Of a stretch of DNA of 64,000 nucleotides, positions 50,639-60,061 are shown piece after piece (the first letter of the stretch is position 1; each line of letters starts with the position of its first letter). Origin of the DNA: DAIOEK01 sp964648485. GTDB taxonomy: Bacteria > Chloroflexota > Anaerolineae > Anaerolineales > Anaerolineaceae. The DNA is taken from positions 145,628 to 209,627 of the forward strand of contig CAZYOF010000003.1 of the NCBI GenBank assembly GCA_964648485.1, in the 5' to 3' direction. The notes under the pieces were generated by a model, which saw only the letters and a program-made list of their open reading frames with translations, did no database searches and was not told the DNA's origin. Made by a program: the position numbers and the translations under genes.

Positions 50639-52585
50639 ATGATACATATTCGTAATTTTGCTTATAAAATCATTCAGAACATAAAAGGCAAGAAGGTTTT
50701 CATTGCTTATAACTTTTCTCTTTGTGTATTATCAGTATTTGTCTATGGATTGATGGAATGGATTTTTTTATTCACTAAACCATCTTATTTAAGTGGTTCC
50801 AGTATTTCTCATTATTTTAACATATTACTTTTCATATTTAACATTGCTTTCTGGGTTTCAATCATCTGGATATTACCAATAATTCTTCTTAGTGCAGTTT
50901 CCTCGTCAAAATCTAGCAAAATATTTATAAGTATTTTTTCAGGGTTACTCCCTGCTGTTGTGGTTTCCTCGTTGTGCATAATTTTATTTGACAATTTTAC
51001 CTATACAATTTTTTCTACTGGTTTATTCAGTTTAAATGGCATCCCACGTGCATTGTATGCATTTTTATACTTATTTATAATAATTTACTGGGCGGTTTAC
51101 TTTCATAATAAGAATTCAAAGACAAAAGTGGTCTTTGAAAAATTACTAAATTCTAAAAAATTTAAGATCATTTCGTTTTCTGTATTAATATTTTTGATAA
51201 TTCCCCCTATTATTCGATGGGTACAAATTGTTGAAGCGAAGGATGTTGTTATTGTTGAGAACTCTAATAATTTAGAAAATAAACAACACATCATTTTAAT
51301 TACATGCGAAGGGATTAATGCAGACCATTTATCAGTATATGGATATGAGCGTAATACCTCGCCGAGACTGTTAGATTTATCCAGAGAATCTCTTGTTGCT
51401 GAAAACGCTTATTCTAACAGTGGTAACACAGCGGGATCAATAAACTCAATCTTTACAAGTAAATACACTACACAAACTCGTATGGTGTTTCCCCCCAATA
51501 TCTTACGAGGTGATGATGCGTTTCAACATTTACCAGCATTATTAAATTCATTAGGTTATCAGACTATTCAGATTGGCTTTCCGTATTATGTAGACGCAGA
51601 TGTAAATAACATGTTAGATGGTTTTGATTTCGTAAATGGAAGGAAGTCTACTCAAAGCAAGTTTTTTTCAATGATAGCAAAAAATCAATTGATTGAAGAG
51701 GGATATTTCTTAAGTACTTTATTTGATCGTATTCTGACCAGAATACGCTATCTGTTCTTTATTGATAATGCAGTAATGCCATTTGAACTCATCAAGAAAC
51801 CCTTGGATGTGGAATGGGACAACAATCAAATTACAAAATTAATTTCATATTTTGAAAACAATCACTTTAGACAACCATTATTTATCCATATTCATTTGAT
51901 GGGAACGCATGGTCCAAGATTTGTTAATAAAATGCAAAAATTTTCAAATGAGATAAGTACTTCTAAAAACTGGGATTCTGATGGCTATGATGACGCTATT
52001 TATAGTCTGGATTTTGAAATTGGCCGTGTAATTGATTATTTAGAGAATAATGGTATCTTTGATGATACCATCCTGATCATAACAAGTGATCATGGACAAC
52101 AGTGGACGACAACAAATAGAATTCCTTTAATTTTTCATTTCCCTAATAATGATTTCAATACTCGTTTATATTCCAATACCCAAAACCTGGATATTTCCCC
52201 AACAATCCTGGATTATCTAAATTTAGAAAAACCAGATTGGATGCAAGGGAATTCACTACTGGATGATCTTCAACCAGATCGAATAATAATCTCTGCTGGA
52301 TTGCCAGAGTTGGAGGTTCTTCCAAATGGAAGTATCACACCGCCTGAGATGTTTGTCTCACCGCCGTTTTTTCAATTTGGAATAATTACGACTATATATT
52401 GTGAAAATTGGTTCCAATTAGATTTACGTTCTTCATTACTAAGCTCTGGAAAAATCGTAAATTCTCAACATTCTTGTGATAAGTATGATAGACAAGCTTT
52501 TTCAACAAGAACTGCTTTTGATTTGATGAAAGAACATTTAGAAAAGAATGGTTTTAATACGACCACATTAGTTTTCAGAGAATAG
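50639..52585 (+). CDS. Sulfatase-fold membrane enzyme (LTA synthase / phosphoglycerol transferase-like)
   Basis: 648 residues with five N-terminal transmembrane helices (to ~200) and an outer sulfatase/alkaline-phosphatase-fold domain: ITCEGINADHLSVYGYERNT holds the first metal site, SNSGNTAGSINSIF is at the nucleophile position, and ITSDHGQQW is the C-terminal metal motif. Such enzymes move phosphoglycerol, phosphoethanolamine or similar groups. The start at ATG 50639 has no RBS. The DNA is notably AT-rich compared with cysS before it. Confidence 0.78.
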   Translation: MIHIRNFAYKIIQNIKGKKVFIAYNFSLCVLSVFVYGLMEWIFLFTKPSYLSGSSISHYFNILLFIFNIAFWVSIIWILPIILLSAVSSSKSSKIFISIFSGLLPAVVVSSLCIILFDNFTYTIFSTGLFSLNGIPRALYAFLYLFIIIYWAVYFHNKNSKTKVVFEKLLNSKKFKIISFSVLIFLIIPPIIRWVQIVEAKDVVIVENSNNLENKQHIILITCEGINADHLSVYGYERNTSPRLLDLSRESLVAENAYSNSGNTAGSINSIFTSKYTTQTRMVFPPNILRGDDAFQHLPALLNSLGYQTIQIGFPYYVDADVNNMLDGFDFVNGRKSTQSKFFSMIAKNQLIEEGYFLSTLFDRILTRIRYLFFIDNAVMPFELIKKPLDVEWDNNQITKLISYFENNHFRQPLFIHIHLMGTHGPRFVNKMQKFSNEISTSKNWDSDGYDDAIYSLDFEIGRVIDYLENNGIFDDTILIITSDHGQQWTTTNRIPLIFHFPNNDFNTRLYSNTQNLDISPTILDYLNLEKPDWMQGNSLLDDLQPDRIIISAGLPELEVLPNGSITPPEMFVSPPFFQFGIITTIYCENWFQLDLRSSLLSSGKIVNSQHSCDKYDRQAFSTRTAFDLMKEHLEKNGFNTTTLVFRE

Positions 52586-52612
52586 ATTAGAAATCAAGTT
52601 TAATTATTTATA

Positions 52613-53860
52613 TCAGATTGATAACTGTGAATTTTTCTTTACAGTAATTACTTTCCAAAACAGAATATAAAGATTCACTAGTAATACACTTAATCCACCA
52701 ACCACGTGAGCGAATTCCGTTGATATTAATCCTGCTAATAGGAAAGATGTTGTGGGTATAAATATCCATGCTAGTACTATTTTTGCTTGTATTTGTTTTT
52801 GATGAATTGCCAATATCAACAAGGGGATTATTGGTATTAGCATATGGATATTACTATGAGGAGTAATTGTACATGTCACTGAATATGTAAGTAATAAAAA
52901 AATGTTATCATCAATATAATTACCTTGCTTATTCTTTGAGGTACATATCCTAACAATTAGATAGACTGTTAATATCGTTAGTAATGATGGTATTGCTATA
53001 GCCAAGTAGTTGGGGAATATTTTTACCAAATTCAAGAAAAGCGAAAAAAATGTAGTTCCCGAATCACCTATAATATCTTGATGATTGAGCGTAGTCCAAT
53101 TTAATATAACAGAATATGGACCAGATATCGCAGTTTCTCCAGCTAGAAATACGCTTATCATAATGATTGTGATTGAACCTGCTACCATTCCATATAAGAC
53201 CTTGAAGCGCTTTTGAATGAATAAAAGAGGAAGTAATATGATTAGGGTTTGTGGTTTAAGTAGTAAACCTGAAAGCCAAAACCCTGCTTTAAATTCATGC
53301 CCTTTTCTCAGTTCAGTAATCGTTTCACCTAATGCGATGAGCATAACTAAATTTATTTGCCCGAGGAAAAAATTCAAGAAAACCGGCAAGCTTAAGAATA
53401 ATGCTACATGATAATAAATGGGTATATTAATTTTGTTTTGCCGGCAAAAATGATAAACATACAAAGAATATCCAATAATATTAATAAATGTCCATAATAC
53501 AAATCCAATGATTGGCTGCACAAAAGAAAGAGGTACCATTAGAATAGTAAAGAAGGGAAAATATGGTAGAGGTAATGGCCAGAATTGCATACTCATTTCT
53601 GAAAGGAGAGCCATATCATATAAAGGTTTCTGATAGAAAGCCTGTAAAACATTATTGTAGATTTGATTAAAACCATGAAATTTTGCTATCAAACCAGTTG
53701 AGTACCATAATCTAAAATCGATACCAATATATTCAAATAAACCTCTTTCTGAATATACTCTTGCAATAAACCACCCCAATAAAATTATCATCACAATGAT
53801 AATGCCCCAATACTTTTTGGGTGTTTCAAGAGTTTTTGTTTGATTACTTATATTTTCCAT
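52613..53860 (-). CDS. Membrane glycosyltransferase, GT87 (DUF2029)-like
   Basis: 415 residues with about ten transmembrane segments. The opening SERGLFEYIGIDFRLWYSTG is the Asp-containing first loop of GT87 mannosyl/arabinosyl transferases, and VLQAFYQKPLYDMALLSEMS follows it. Such enzymes use polyprenyl-phosphate sugars on the outside of the membrane. AT-rich like the sulfatase gene it faces. No strong RBS before ATG 53860. Confidence 0.72.
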   Translation of the reverse strand: MENISNQTKTLETPKKYWGIIIVMIILLGWFIARVYSERGLFEYIGIDFRLWYSTGLIAKFHGFNQIYNNVLQAFYQKPLYDMALLSEMSMQFWPLPLPYFPFFTILMVPLSFVQPIIGFVLWTFINIIGYSLYVYHFCRQNKINIPIYYHVALFLSLPVFLNFFLGQINLVMLIALGETITELRKGHEFKAGFWLSGLLLKPQTLIILLPLLFIQKRFKVLYGMVAGSITIIMISVFLAGETAISGPYSVILNWTTLNHQDIIGDSGTTFFSLFLNLVKIFPNYLAIAIPSLLTILTVYLIVRICTSKNKQGNYIDDNIFLLLTYSVTCTITPHSNIHMLIPIIPLLILAIHQKQIQAKIVLAWIFIPTTSFLLAGLISTEFAHVVGGLSVLLVNLYILFWKVITVKKNSQLSI

Positions 53861-54032
53861 TTATTTGATCGAATATTGAAAATTAATTTGGAGTTTATTG
53901 TTTTTTACTCGGCGATTAACCACAGAAGGAGATCTTCGTAGATTAAATCCCAGTAAAACATTAATTTCTTGTGTGATTATCATAATTCTAACAATGTTTT
54001 TTAAAGTCTTTCCTTAGAAGAAAAATCTCCTA

Positions 54033-56063
54033 TTAATAACAGTTACTTAGATTATATATTTCCGAATCTCTATCTTTGAAAATTGAACTAACACAACTCA
54101 AGTCAGTTATCCTATCAATTACCTGAACACCAATAAAATGTAATCCGTAAGGGTCATGTCCTTCTACAAAAAAATCTCTATCATTATTTACCAGAAGAAT
54201 ATAGTAAATATTTTTGTGATATAGAATTCTAAGTATTTCATCTATTTTACATTGATTTGAAAGAAAGACCCAGTAATGCTGATCAATATCTGCGAGGCAA
54301 TTGGAACAGTAATATCCACGGCCATCCCACAATAGAAAAGCCCTCTCGTTTTGATCGGTATTTTGATTGATATATGATAATGCATCATAATCATTCAACG
54401 TTCGTGATAGAAAACCCGGATAGCTTTCTATGCCTAATTGGACTTTAAGAGGCATCAACTGTCTCCAGGAAATACTGATGATGAATAGGGCTTCCAGTAT
54501 AGTTGCTCCGACGAAAGCGAAAGCAATACTTTTCCTTAATGGGAACTTTTTATCAAAATCTTTGATCCAAAGAACACACAAGCTACTAATTATTGCCAAA
54601 ACCGGGTATATCTGCAATAGGAACCTGGTTTGCTGAGAGCTGGCAGCCCAGATCGCAAATAGCAAAACACAGGTAAGAATGAGATAATCCAGTATTGCTC
54701 TGATGGGTTGCTCAAATTTTCTCCTCGCCCATGGGTATGCAAACACGATAAAGAAAATAGGGCTGGGCATATCCACAGCCCCCATATACGTTCCGAATTT
54801 TTCGTATTGGGTAAATATCTGGATGGGTAAAAGCAAATAGTGGTACCACTCTCTGCCGACTCCGAAGCTGTTGATGTATTGTTTCCAGAGCTCAACCCGC
54901 AGGGGATCAATTTTAGTTGGGGGTATTAATAATGGAAAAACAGGGTCGCCAGTCCACAAATAGTTTTTGATATACCAGGGTGAAGCTACCAGTAAAGCTG
55001 CTCCGCCAAAAACCACTCCACTGGTCAGGATTCTTTTCCAGGCTGGCGAAGCAGATTTTTGCTTGAGTGAGATCAGCAGCACGATTACACCTATCGCGGC
55101 TCCCGCAGCCAATGCTGGATACTTACTCCCCATTGACCATCCCTGCATCATGCCGGCAAGCAGTAGATATCCAGTTTTGCCTTCTTTTTGCCAGATGGCA
55201 ACCAAACCGATCGCCAGAAATTGGAACAATGCCCATGCCAGATCCGTGTAAGCGGTTGCGCCCCATAAGGGCAGAATTGGTATTCCCATCAGGATTGCTG
55301 CAGCGATCCACCCTGCAGAAGATGATATTAATCTACGCCCGAATGTATACGCACTCAATACAAAGAGGATGAATGTGGAAAAGTGGATCAGCTTAGCGAA
55401 AATATCACTTCCGAGACCTAAACCCAGCATATAGAGCATTTCCCAGGTGAATGGGAACAGGGTGAACCAGTTTTCAAAATTAGGATAAATTTTTCCTGCA
55501 TCCAGAAATAATCTGGGTCCCTGAAGGTGATAAGCCAGGGAATCATAATCAAACGGTGGAGTCAGTGTGATCAGTAAGGTAAGGACCAGAATGAACATAC
55601 CTATGGCTGCAAGAATTCTGCGGTCGATTCGGAATGATTTCCACGTGCAATACATTTGACTGATAGATGATGGGATAGTTTTAAGAATGTTCAGACTAAA
55701 GGGTAGTGAAATCAGTGTAGCGAGAATAATAAGAATAATCAAATATGCGGGGGATAACCATCCAAAGATTCCAAAAACAAAAACAAGATATGCAAGCGTA
55801 CCCAGTCCAACCATCAGGCTTATGAGGGCACGCTCTGCCTGACTCCATTCCAGTCCCTTAAATAAAATCAAAATACGATTTCCCATCCCCCCACTGATAA
55901 TCAAAACAAGTATTGCCAGACCAATCGAATAGATAACATTAGTTGGTACTATGTATCCGGTTAAGTAGATTTGAGGAGTCGGTTTACCAATCCAAAAACT
56001 GGCAAGCACAATAATTGGAAGAAATAAGATTATGAATGGGGGTATATGCTTTCTGGTTATCAT
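54033..56063 (-). CDS. Large membrane glycosyltransferase (GT39/GT-C superfamily)
   Basis: 676 residues with a dozen transmembrane helices. The region PPFDYDSLAYHLQGPRLFLD near 170-190 carries the Asp-rich outer loop found in GT-C enzymes, followed by WFTLFPFTWEML. The C-terminal ~100 residues form a soluble outer domain with three cysteines (YYCSNC, ...LSCVSS). Function as a sugar transferase is from fold and context. Confidence 0.72.
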   Translation of the reverse strand: MITRKHIPPFIILFLPIIVLASFWIGKPTPQIYLTGYIVPTNVIYSIGLAILVLIISGGMGNRILILFKGLEWSQAERALISLMVGLGTLAYLVFVFGIFGWLSPAYLIILIILATLISLPFSLNILKTIPSSISQMYCTWKSFRIDRRILAAIGMFILVLTLLITLTPPFDYDSLAYHLQGPRLFLDAGKIYPNFENWFTLFPFTWEMLYMLGLGLGSDIFAKLIHFSTFILFVLSAYTFGRRLISSSAGWIAAAILMGIPILPLWGATAYTDLAWALFQFLAIGLVAIWQKEGKTGYLLLAGMMQGWSMGSKYPALAAGAAIGVIVLLISLKQKSASPAWKRILTSGVVFGGAALLVASPWYIKNYLWTGDPVFPLLIPPTKIDPLRVELWKQYINSFGVGREWYHYLLLPIQIFTQYEKFGTYMGAVDMPSPIFFIVFAYPWARRKFEQPIRAILDYLILTCVLLFAIWAASSQQTRFLLQIYPVLAIISSLCVLWIKDFDKKFPLRKSIAFAFVGATILEALFIISISWRQLMPLKVQLGIESYPGFLSRTLNDYDALSYINQNTDQNERAFLLWDGRGYYCSNCLADIDQHYWVFLSNQCKIDEILRILYHKNIYYILLVNNDRDFFVEGHDPYGLHFIGVQVIDRITDLSCVSSIFKDRDSEIYNLSNCY

Positions 56064-56170
56064 AAATTGAATGGATTATTAAAAACACTTTTTCATTGAT
56101 GTTGTTCCTGGATTCATTTTATCCTTGAATTTGAATGTGGGTTTCATAAAATTATATTTGTTAATTAATT

Positions 56171-57754
56171 TCATTGCTCTTTATATTCCACAAATTGGTA
56201 AGGGTGATCATAGGAGGATAGATAGGATCGGTTCTCCAGTAGTTCCATTTTGTCTCTAAAATAAGCATTGAAGATCATCCTGAAGGTATTTACCGGTGTG
56301 TGATCTGGCTTTATCTGACTGTAATCGAAATCCGGCAAATATAATGCGTTGAGTATGTGCATTCGTTCATATGGGTTTGCGCTGGTCACATCGGTCAACG
56401 ACACAGTAAGCGCCGGTCCATGATCTCCGCTCAAAATAATGATCGGTTGAACTTTCGAGGTTTTGATAATCGACTTGATTGATTCAAGAACTGATTTTGA
56501 GACAAACTCCAGTTGATTTGGATAATGGGTTTTGTAGTATTCTTTGGAAGTATTCTGGATTAAAGTATCGGCATCTATGGCTGTAAATGCATATGGGGGA
56601 GTAATTGGATTGCCCCCATTATCAAATACAAAAGGCGGATGGGGTGCAAATATATGTGCAATTACCAGTTTGGGTGAAGGGATAGCGTCCAAATCTGCGA
56701 GCCCATTAATCGAATTTGTGATGTTATTTCGATGCCAATCATAGAGCTGTGTGTGGACAAATGGATACGCAGCCGAATTCCAGATTAAGGTCTGGGAAAA
56801 ATTATCCAGATAAACACCCTTCTTAATCTGATAGTCTGCGGCAATTCCTTCTGTGTACTCATATCCAGAAGGGAAATTGATGATGGTGTAGCCTTCCTGG
56901 TGCAGTCGATTTACGACCAGGTTATTTTGAATCATATTTATAAGCGGATGGGCATCGGTAGTGATAGCTCCGACATCATTTGCCACATCATCCAGATATT
57001 GCATGTTTAATAGTGAGCTAAACGAAGTTCTTGTTTGGTTGTAATTGGTTCGAGCGTTTGGGATGATATGAAAACCTAATGCTATTAATTCTTCTTCAAA
57101 CCATCCATTATCATAATCATATATCTCATCCAATACATCTCGCGATCCATAACCATCTAGAATGATGAGATAAATATCCCTTTTATTAATTGCTTTTTGG
57201 TTTTCCGGAATCAAATTCTCTTCGATTTTTTCATCCCATTTCTTCTGGAATGTCCGAATGCCTTCAGGGATATTAAGTTTTGTTACCAGGTATCCTGATA
57301 CAGCCAGTATCAAGAAAATCGAAGCAAGATTCAAGGCAATTGTAAGTAAATTTATTAATTTGGGGATGCGTTTTGTAAGTAGTATTATTCCGGGCAAAAT
57401 TACGATGAATGTCAATACAATCCAGTATTTGCTTATGGAGATCGTGATATCAAATCCGTTTTCCTGATTTCCAATGAGCGAAGTAATTATTCGGATGATT
57501 GAGAAGAGGGGAGGATAGGAGAAAAATATAATCAGTGAAATGGAAGTAAAAATGGAAGCTAAATATGCGTTCCTACAGATGGTATTAAAAATAAAAAACG
57601 CCAGGGTCGTTCCCAGGATTACAATGATTAAAGGTGTGAAAATGGATGGGAGCATCAGATGTTGATAATTAATAACAAATGGGAAAGCCACATAGTACAC
57701 TGCCAGCAGCCAGGAATGCCAATAACCATTCTCTAATGTTTTAAATTTCTTCAT
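56171..57754 (-). CDS. Membrane sulfatase-fold protein
   Basis: 527 residues. Five N-terminal transmembrane helices (to ~175), then an outer sulfatase-like domain starting DIYLIILDGYGSRDVLDEIY, with HPPFVFDNGG in the middle and ILSGDHGPALT as the C-terminal metal motif. Nucleophile candidate Thr/Ser in NQTRTSFSSLLN. It resembles the cell-envelope phospho-group transferases more than true sulfatases. It is divergent from the dehydrogenase fusion. Confidence 0.75.
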   Translation of the reverse strand: MKKFKTLENGYWHSWLLAVYYVAFPFVINYQHLMLPSIFTPLIIVILGTTLAFFIFNTICRNAYLASIFTSISLIIFFSYPPLFSIIRIITSLIGNQENGFDITISISKYWIVLTFIVILPGIILLTKRIPKLINLLTIALNLASIFLILAVSGYLVTKLNIPEGIRTFQKKWDEKIEENLIPENQKAINKRDIYLIILDGYGSRDVLDEIYDYDNGWFEEELIALGFHIIPNARTNYNQTRTSFSSLLNMQYLDDVANDVGAITTDAHPLINMIQNNLVVNRLHQEGYTIINFPSGYEYTEGIAADYQIKKGVYLDNFSQTLIWNSAAYPFVHTQLYDWHRNNITNSINGLADLDAIPSPKLVIAHIFAPHPPFVFDNGGNPITPPYAFTAIDADTLIQNTSKEYYKTHYPNQLEFVSKSVLESIKSIIKTSKVQPIIILSGDHGPALTVSLTDVTSANPYERMHILNALYLPDFDYSQIKPDHTPVNTFRMIFNAYFRDKMELLENRSYLSSYDHPYQFVEYKEQ

Positions 57755-57876
57755 TCGCTTTAACCCGTATGAAAAAACTACCCATCCCGGATAAAATAAA
57801 TCGCATTAGCCTTCTTATTTTATTACACTACCTCGTAAACTCCTTATCCTAAACCGCGCTAATCTGCCTTTGTCTT

Positions 57877-57885
57877 TGCTATAAT
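57877..57885 (+). promoter_or_regulatory. Extended -10 promoter of the dehydrogenase fusion, leaderless layout
   Basis: TGC-TATAAT (-10 at 57880-57885), then 7 nt to ATG 57893. No -35 of quality and no Shine-Dalgarno. Confidence 0.55.
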
Positions 57886-57892
57886 CAGCTTT

Positions 57893-60055
57893 ATGAAACA
57901 ATTGATCCAGCACATGAAAAATGGAATAACAGAAGTGGTAGATGTTCCCGTTCCGGTGGTTAAACCAGGCTTCCTCCTGGTTCGCAATGCAGCTTCCCTT
58001 GTCTCAGCGGGAACGGAGCGGATGGTGGTCGATTTTGCCGGCAAAAGCCTGGTGGGGAAGGCGCGTTCGCGTCCGGATCTTGTCAGGCAGGTGATTACCA
58101 AAGCACAGCGTGAAGGGATCATTCCCACCATAGAAGCCGCTTTCAACCGCCTGGATCAACCCATGGTTTTAGGATATTCTTCTGCAGGAACGGTGGTCGA
58201 GGTCGGGGAAGGAGTCCGTGATTTCCGCCCCAGAAACAGGGTTGCCTGCGCGGGTGGTGGATTCGCCGTCCATGCCGAGTACGTTCTGGTACCTCAAAAT
58301 CTTGCGGCGCATGTTCCTGAGAATCTCGATCTTGAACAGGCTAGTTTTGCAACCCTGGGGGCGATTGCCCTGCATGGCTTCCGTCTGGCAAAACCACAAA
58401 TTGGGGATCGCGTAGCTGTTATTGGTTTAGGTCTGTTGGGTTTGCTTGCTGCCGGTATAGCCCGGGCTGCGGGATGTAATGTTTTCGGTGTAGATCTTTC
58501 TCCAGAACGGGTATCTCTTGCGAAGGAACTTGGTTTTGCCGCTACGGTGCGTGATGCGGCGGAAGCGGCAGGAGCAGATTTCACCCGCGGGATGGGTTTT
58601 GACTCGGTTCTGGTTTGCGCAGATGCAAAAAGCAATGACCCGGTTGAATTAGCTGGCGTACTTGCCCGAGACCGTGCAAAAGTGGTAGCGGTAGGCGCAA
58701 TCGGAATGGAGATCCCTAGAAAGATTTATTACGAAAAAGAATTGGATTTCCTCATATCGCGGTCTTATGGTCCGGGAAGATACGATCCACTGTATGAAGA
58801 AAAAGGACAGGATTACCCTGCCGGCTACATCCGTTGGACGGAAGGGCGTAACCTTCAAGCGGTAGTTGACCTTATGGCAGCGGGAAAACTAAATGTAGAA
58901 CCGCTCATCAGCCATCGATTCTCAATTGATAAAGCTCCTGACGCGTATCAATTGATCACCGGTAAATCGAAGGAACCATTCCTGGCAGTATTACTGACCT
59001 ATCCGCAAAACGAGGATGAGCAGATTATTCGCCGGGTGGAACTTCAGCCGTTGCCGACTCGAAAGGTGGAGGGTAAGATCAGTGTCGGCGTACTTGGCGC
59101 CGGAAATTATGCGAATGCAACCTTCCTTCCCGTAATCCAAAAAACCGGGGGAGTAGAGTTGAACACCATTGCATCTGCTGCCGGGGTGCATGCCCGTAGT
59201 TCAGCGAAACGATTCGGCTTTTTAGCCGCAACTTCTGATGAGAATGATGTTCTTTCTTCAGATAGCATTAACACAGTGGTCATTCTAACCCGGCATAATT
59301 TGCATGCGCATCAGTCCATTATTGCGCTCAATGCGGGAATGAATGTATATTGCGAGAAACCTGTTGCAGTGAACCTGGAACAACTGGATCAATTAAGCAC
59401 CTGCTTGAAAACAAATGAGATGCCATTGTTTATGGCTGGTTTCAACCGCCGTTTCGCTCCACTTGCAATTGAGATGAAGAGATTCTTTGATGGAATTCGT
59501 GAACCTTTACATATGCACTATCGGGTTAATGCGGGTATTCTTCCTCTCACCCATTGGCTGCACGATCCGGTGGAGGGTGGTGGCAGATTAATTGGGGAAG
59601 GTTGCCATTTTATTGATTGGATGACCTGGCTTGCGGGTTCTCTTCCGGAATCGGCTGTCATATCCGCTCTTCCTGACTCTGGCTCGTACAGGGAAGATAA
59701 CTTCACTGTAACTGTTCAATTTGCGAATGGCTCGCTCGGAACCCTGCATTATCTGGCTAATGGCAATCGCTCAGCGCCTAAGGAATATATAGAAGTCTCT
59801 GCTGCAGGGAGTATGGCGATTTTGAATGATTTTCATTCACTCACGCTGTTTCGAGATGGAGCAAAATGGAATTTAAACGCCGGTATACGACAGGATAAAG
59901 GTCATAAGGATGCATGGAAAGCTTTTCTCAAGGGAATCCAGACCGGTCAGCAGGTCATCCCTTATCCGGAACTTCTTAGAGTCGCAGAATTGACCATCCA
60001 CCTGGCGGAAGTGCTTCGTACCGGTGGTTCTGGTCAGCAGGTAAAACTTGGATAA
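57893..60055 (+). CDS. Bi-domain oxidoreductase: zinc-type alcohol dehydrogenase fused to Gfo/Idh/MocA dehydrogenase
   Basis: 720 residues. Residues 1-~370 are a medium-chain dehydrogenase with the nucleotide fold at VAVIGLGLLGLLAAGIARAA; residues ~396-720 are a Gfo/Idh/MocA unit with ISVGVLGAGNYANATF and the conserved CEKPVAVNLEQLDQL. The two-domain protein is known from polysaccharide loci, where it may oxidise/epimerise nucleotide or free sugars. It is followed 6 nt later by the heparinase-like gene. The start lies directly behind a -10 box. Confidence 0.88.
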   Translation: MKQLIQHMKNGITEVVDVPVPVVKPGFLLVRNAASLVSAGTERMVVDFAGKSLVGKARSRPDLVRQVITKAQREGIIPTIEAAFNRLDQPMVLGYSSAGTVVEVGEGVRDFRPRNRVACAGGGFAVHAEYVLVPQNLAAHVPENLDLEQASFATLGAIALHGFRLAKPQIGDRVAVIGLGLLGLLAAGIARAAGCNVFGVDLSPERVSLAKELGFAATVRDAAEAAGADFTRGMGFDSVLVCADAKSNDPVELAGVLARDRAKVVAVGAIGMEIPRKIYYEKELDFLISRSYGPGRYDPLYEEKGQDYPAGYIRWTEGRNLQAVVDLMAAGKLNVEPLISHRFSIDKAPDAYQLITGKSKEPFLAVLLTYPQNEDEQIIRRVELQPLPTRKVEGKISVGVLGAGNYANATFLPVIQKTGGVELNTIASAAGVHARSSAKRFGFLAATSDENDVLSSDSINTVVILTRHNLHAHQSIIALNAGMNVYCEKPVAVNLEQLDQLSTCLKTNEMPLFMAGFNRRFAPLAIEMKRFFDGIREPLHMHYRVNAGILPLTHWLHDPVEGGGRLIGEGCHFIDWMTWLAGSLPESAVISALPDSGSYREDNFTVTVQFANGSLGTLHYLANGNRSAPKEYIEVSAAGSMAILNDFHSLTLFRDGAKWNLNAGIRQDKGHKDAWKAFLKGIQTGQQVIPYPELLRVAELTIHLAEVLRTGGSGQQVKLG

Positions 60056-60061
60056 TCAAAT

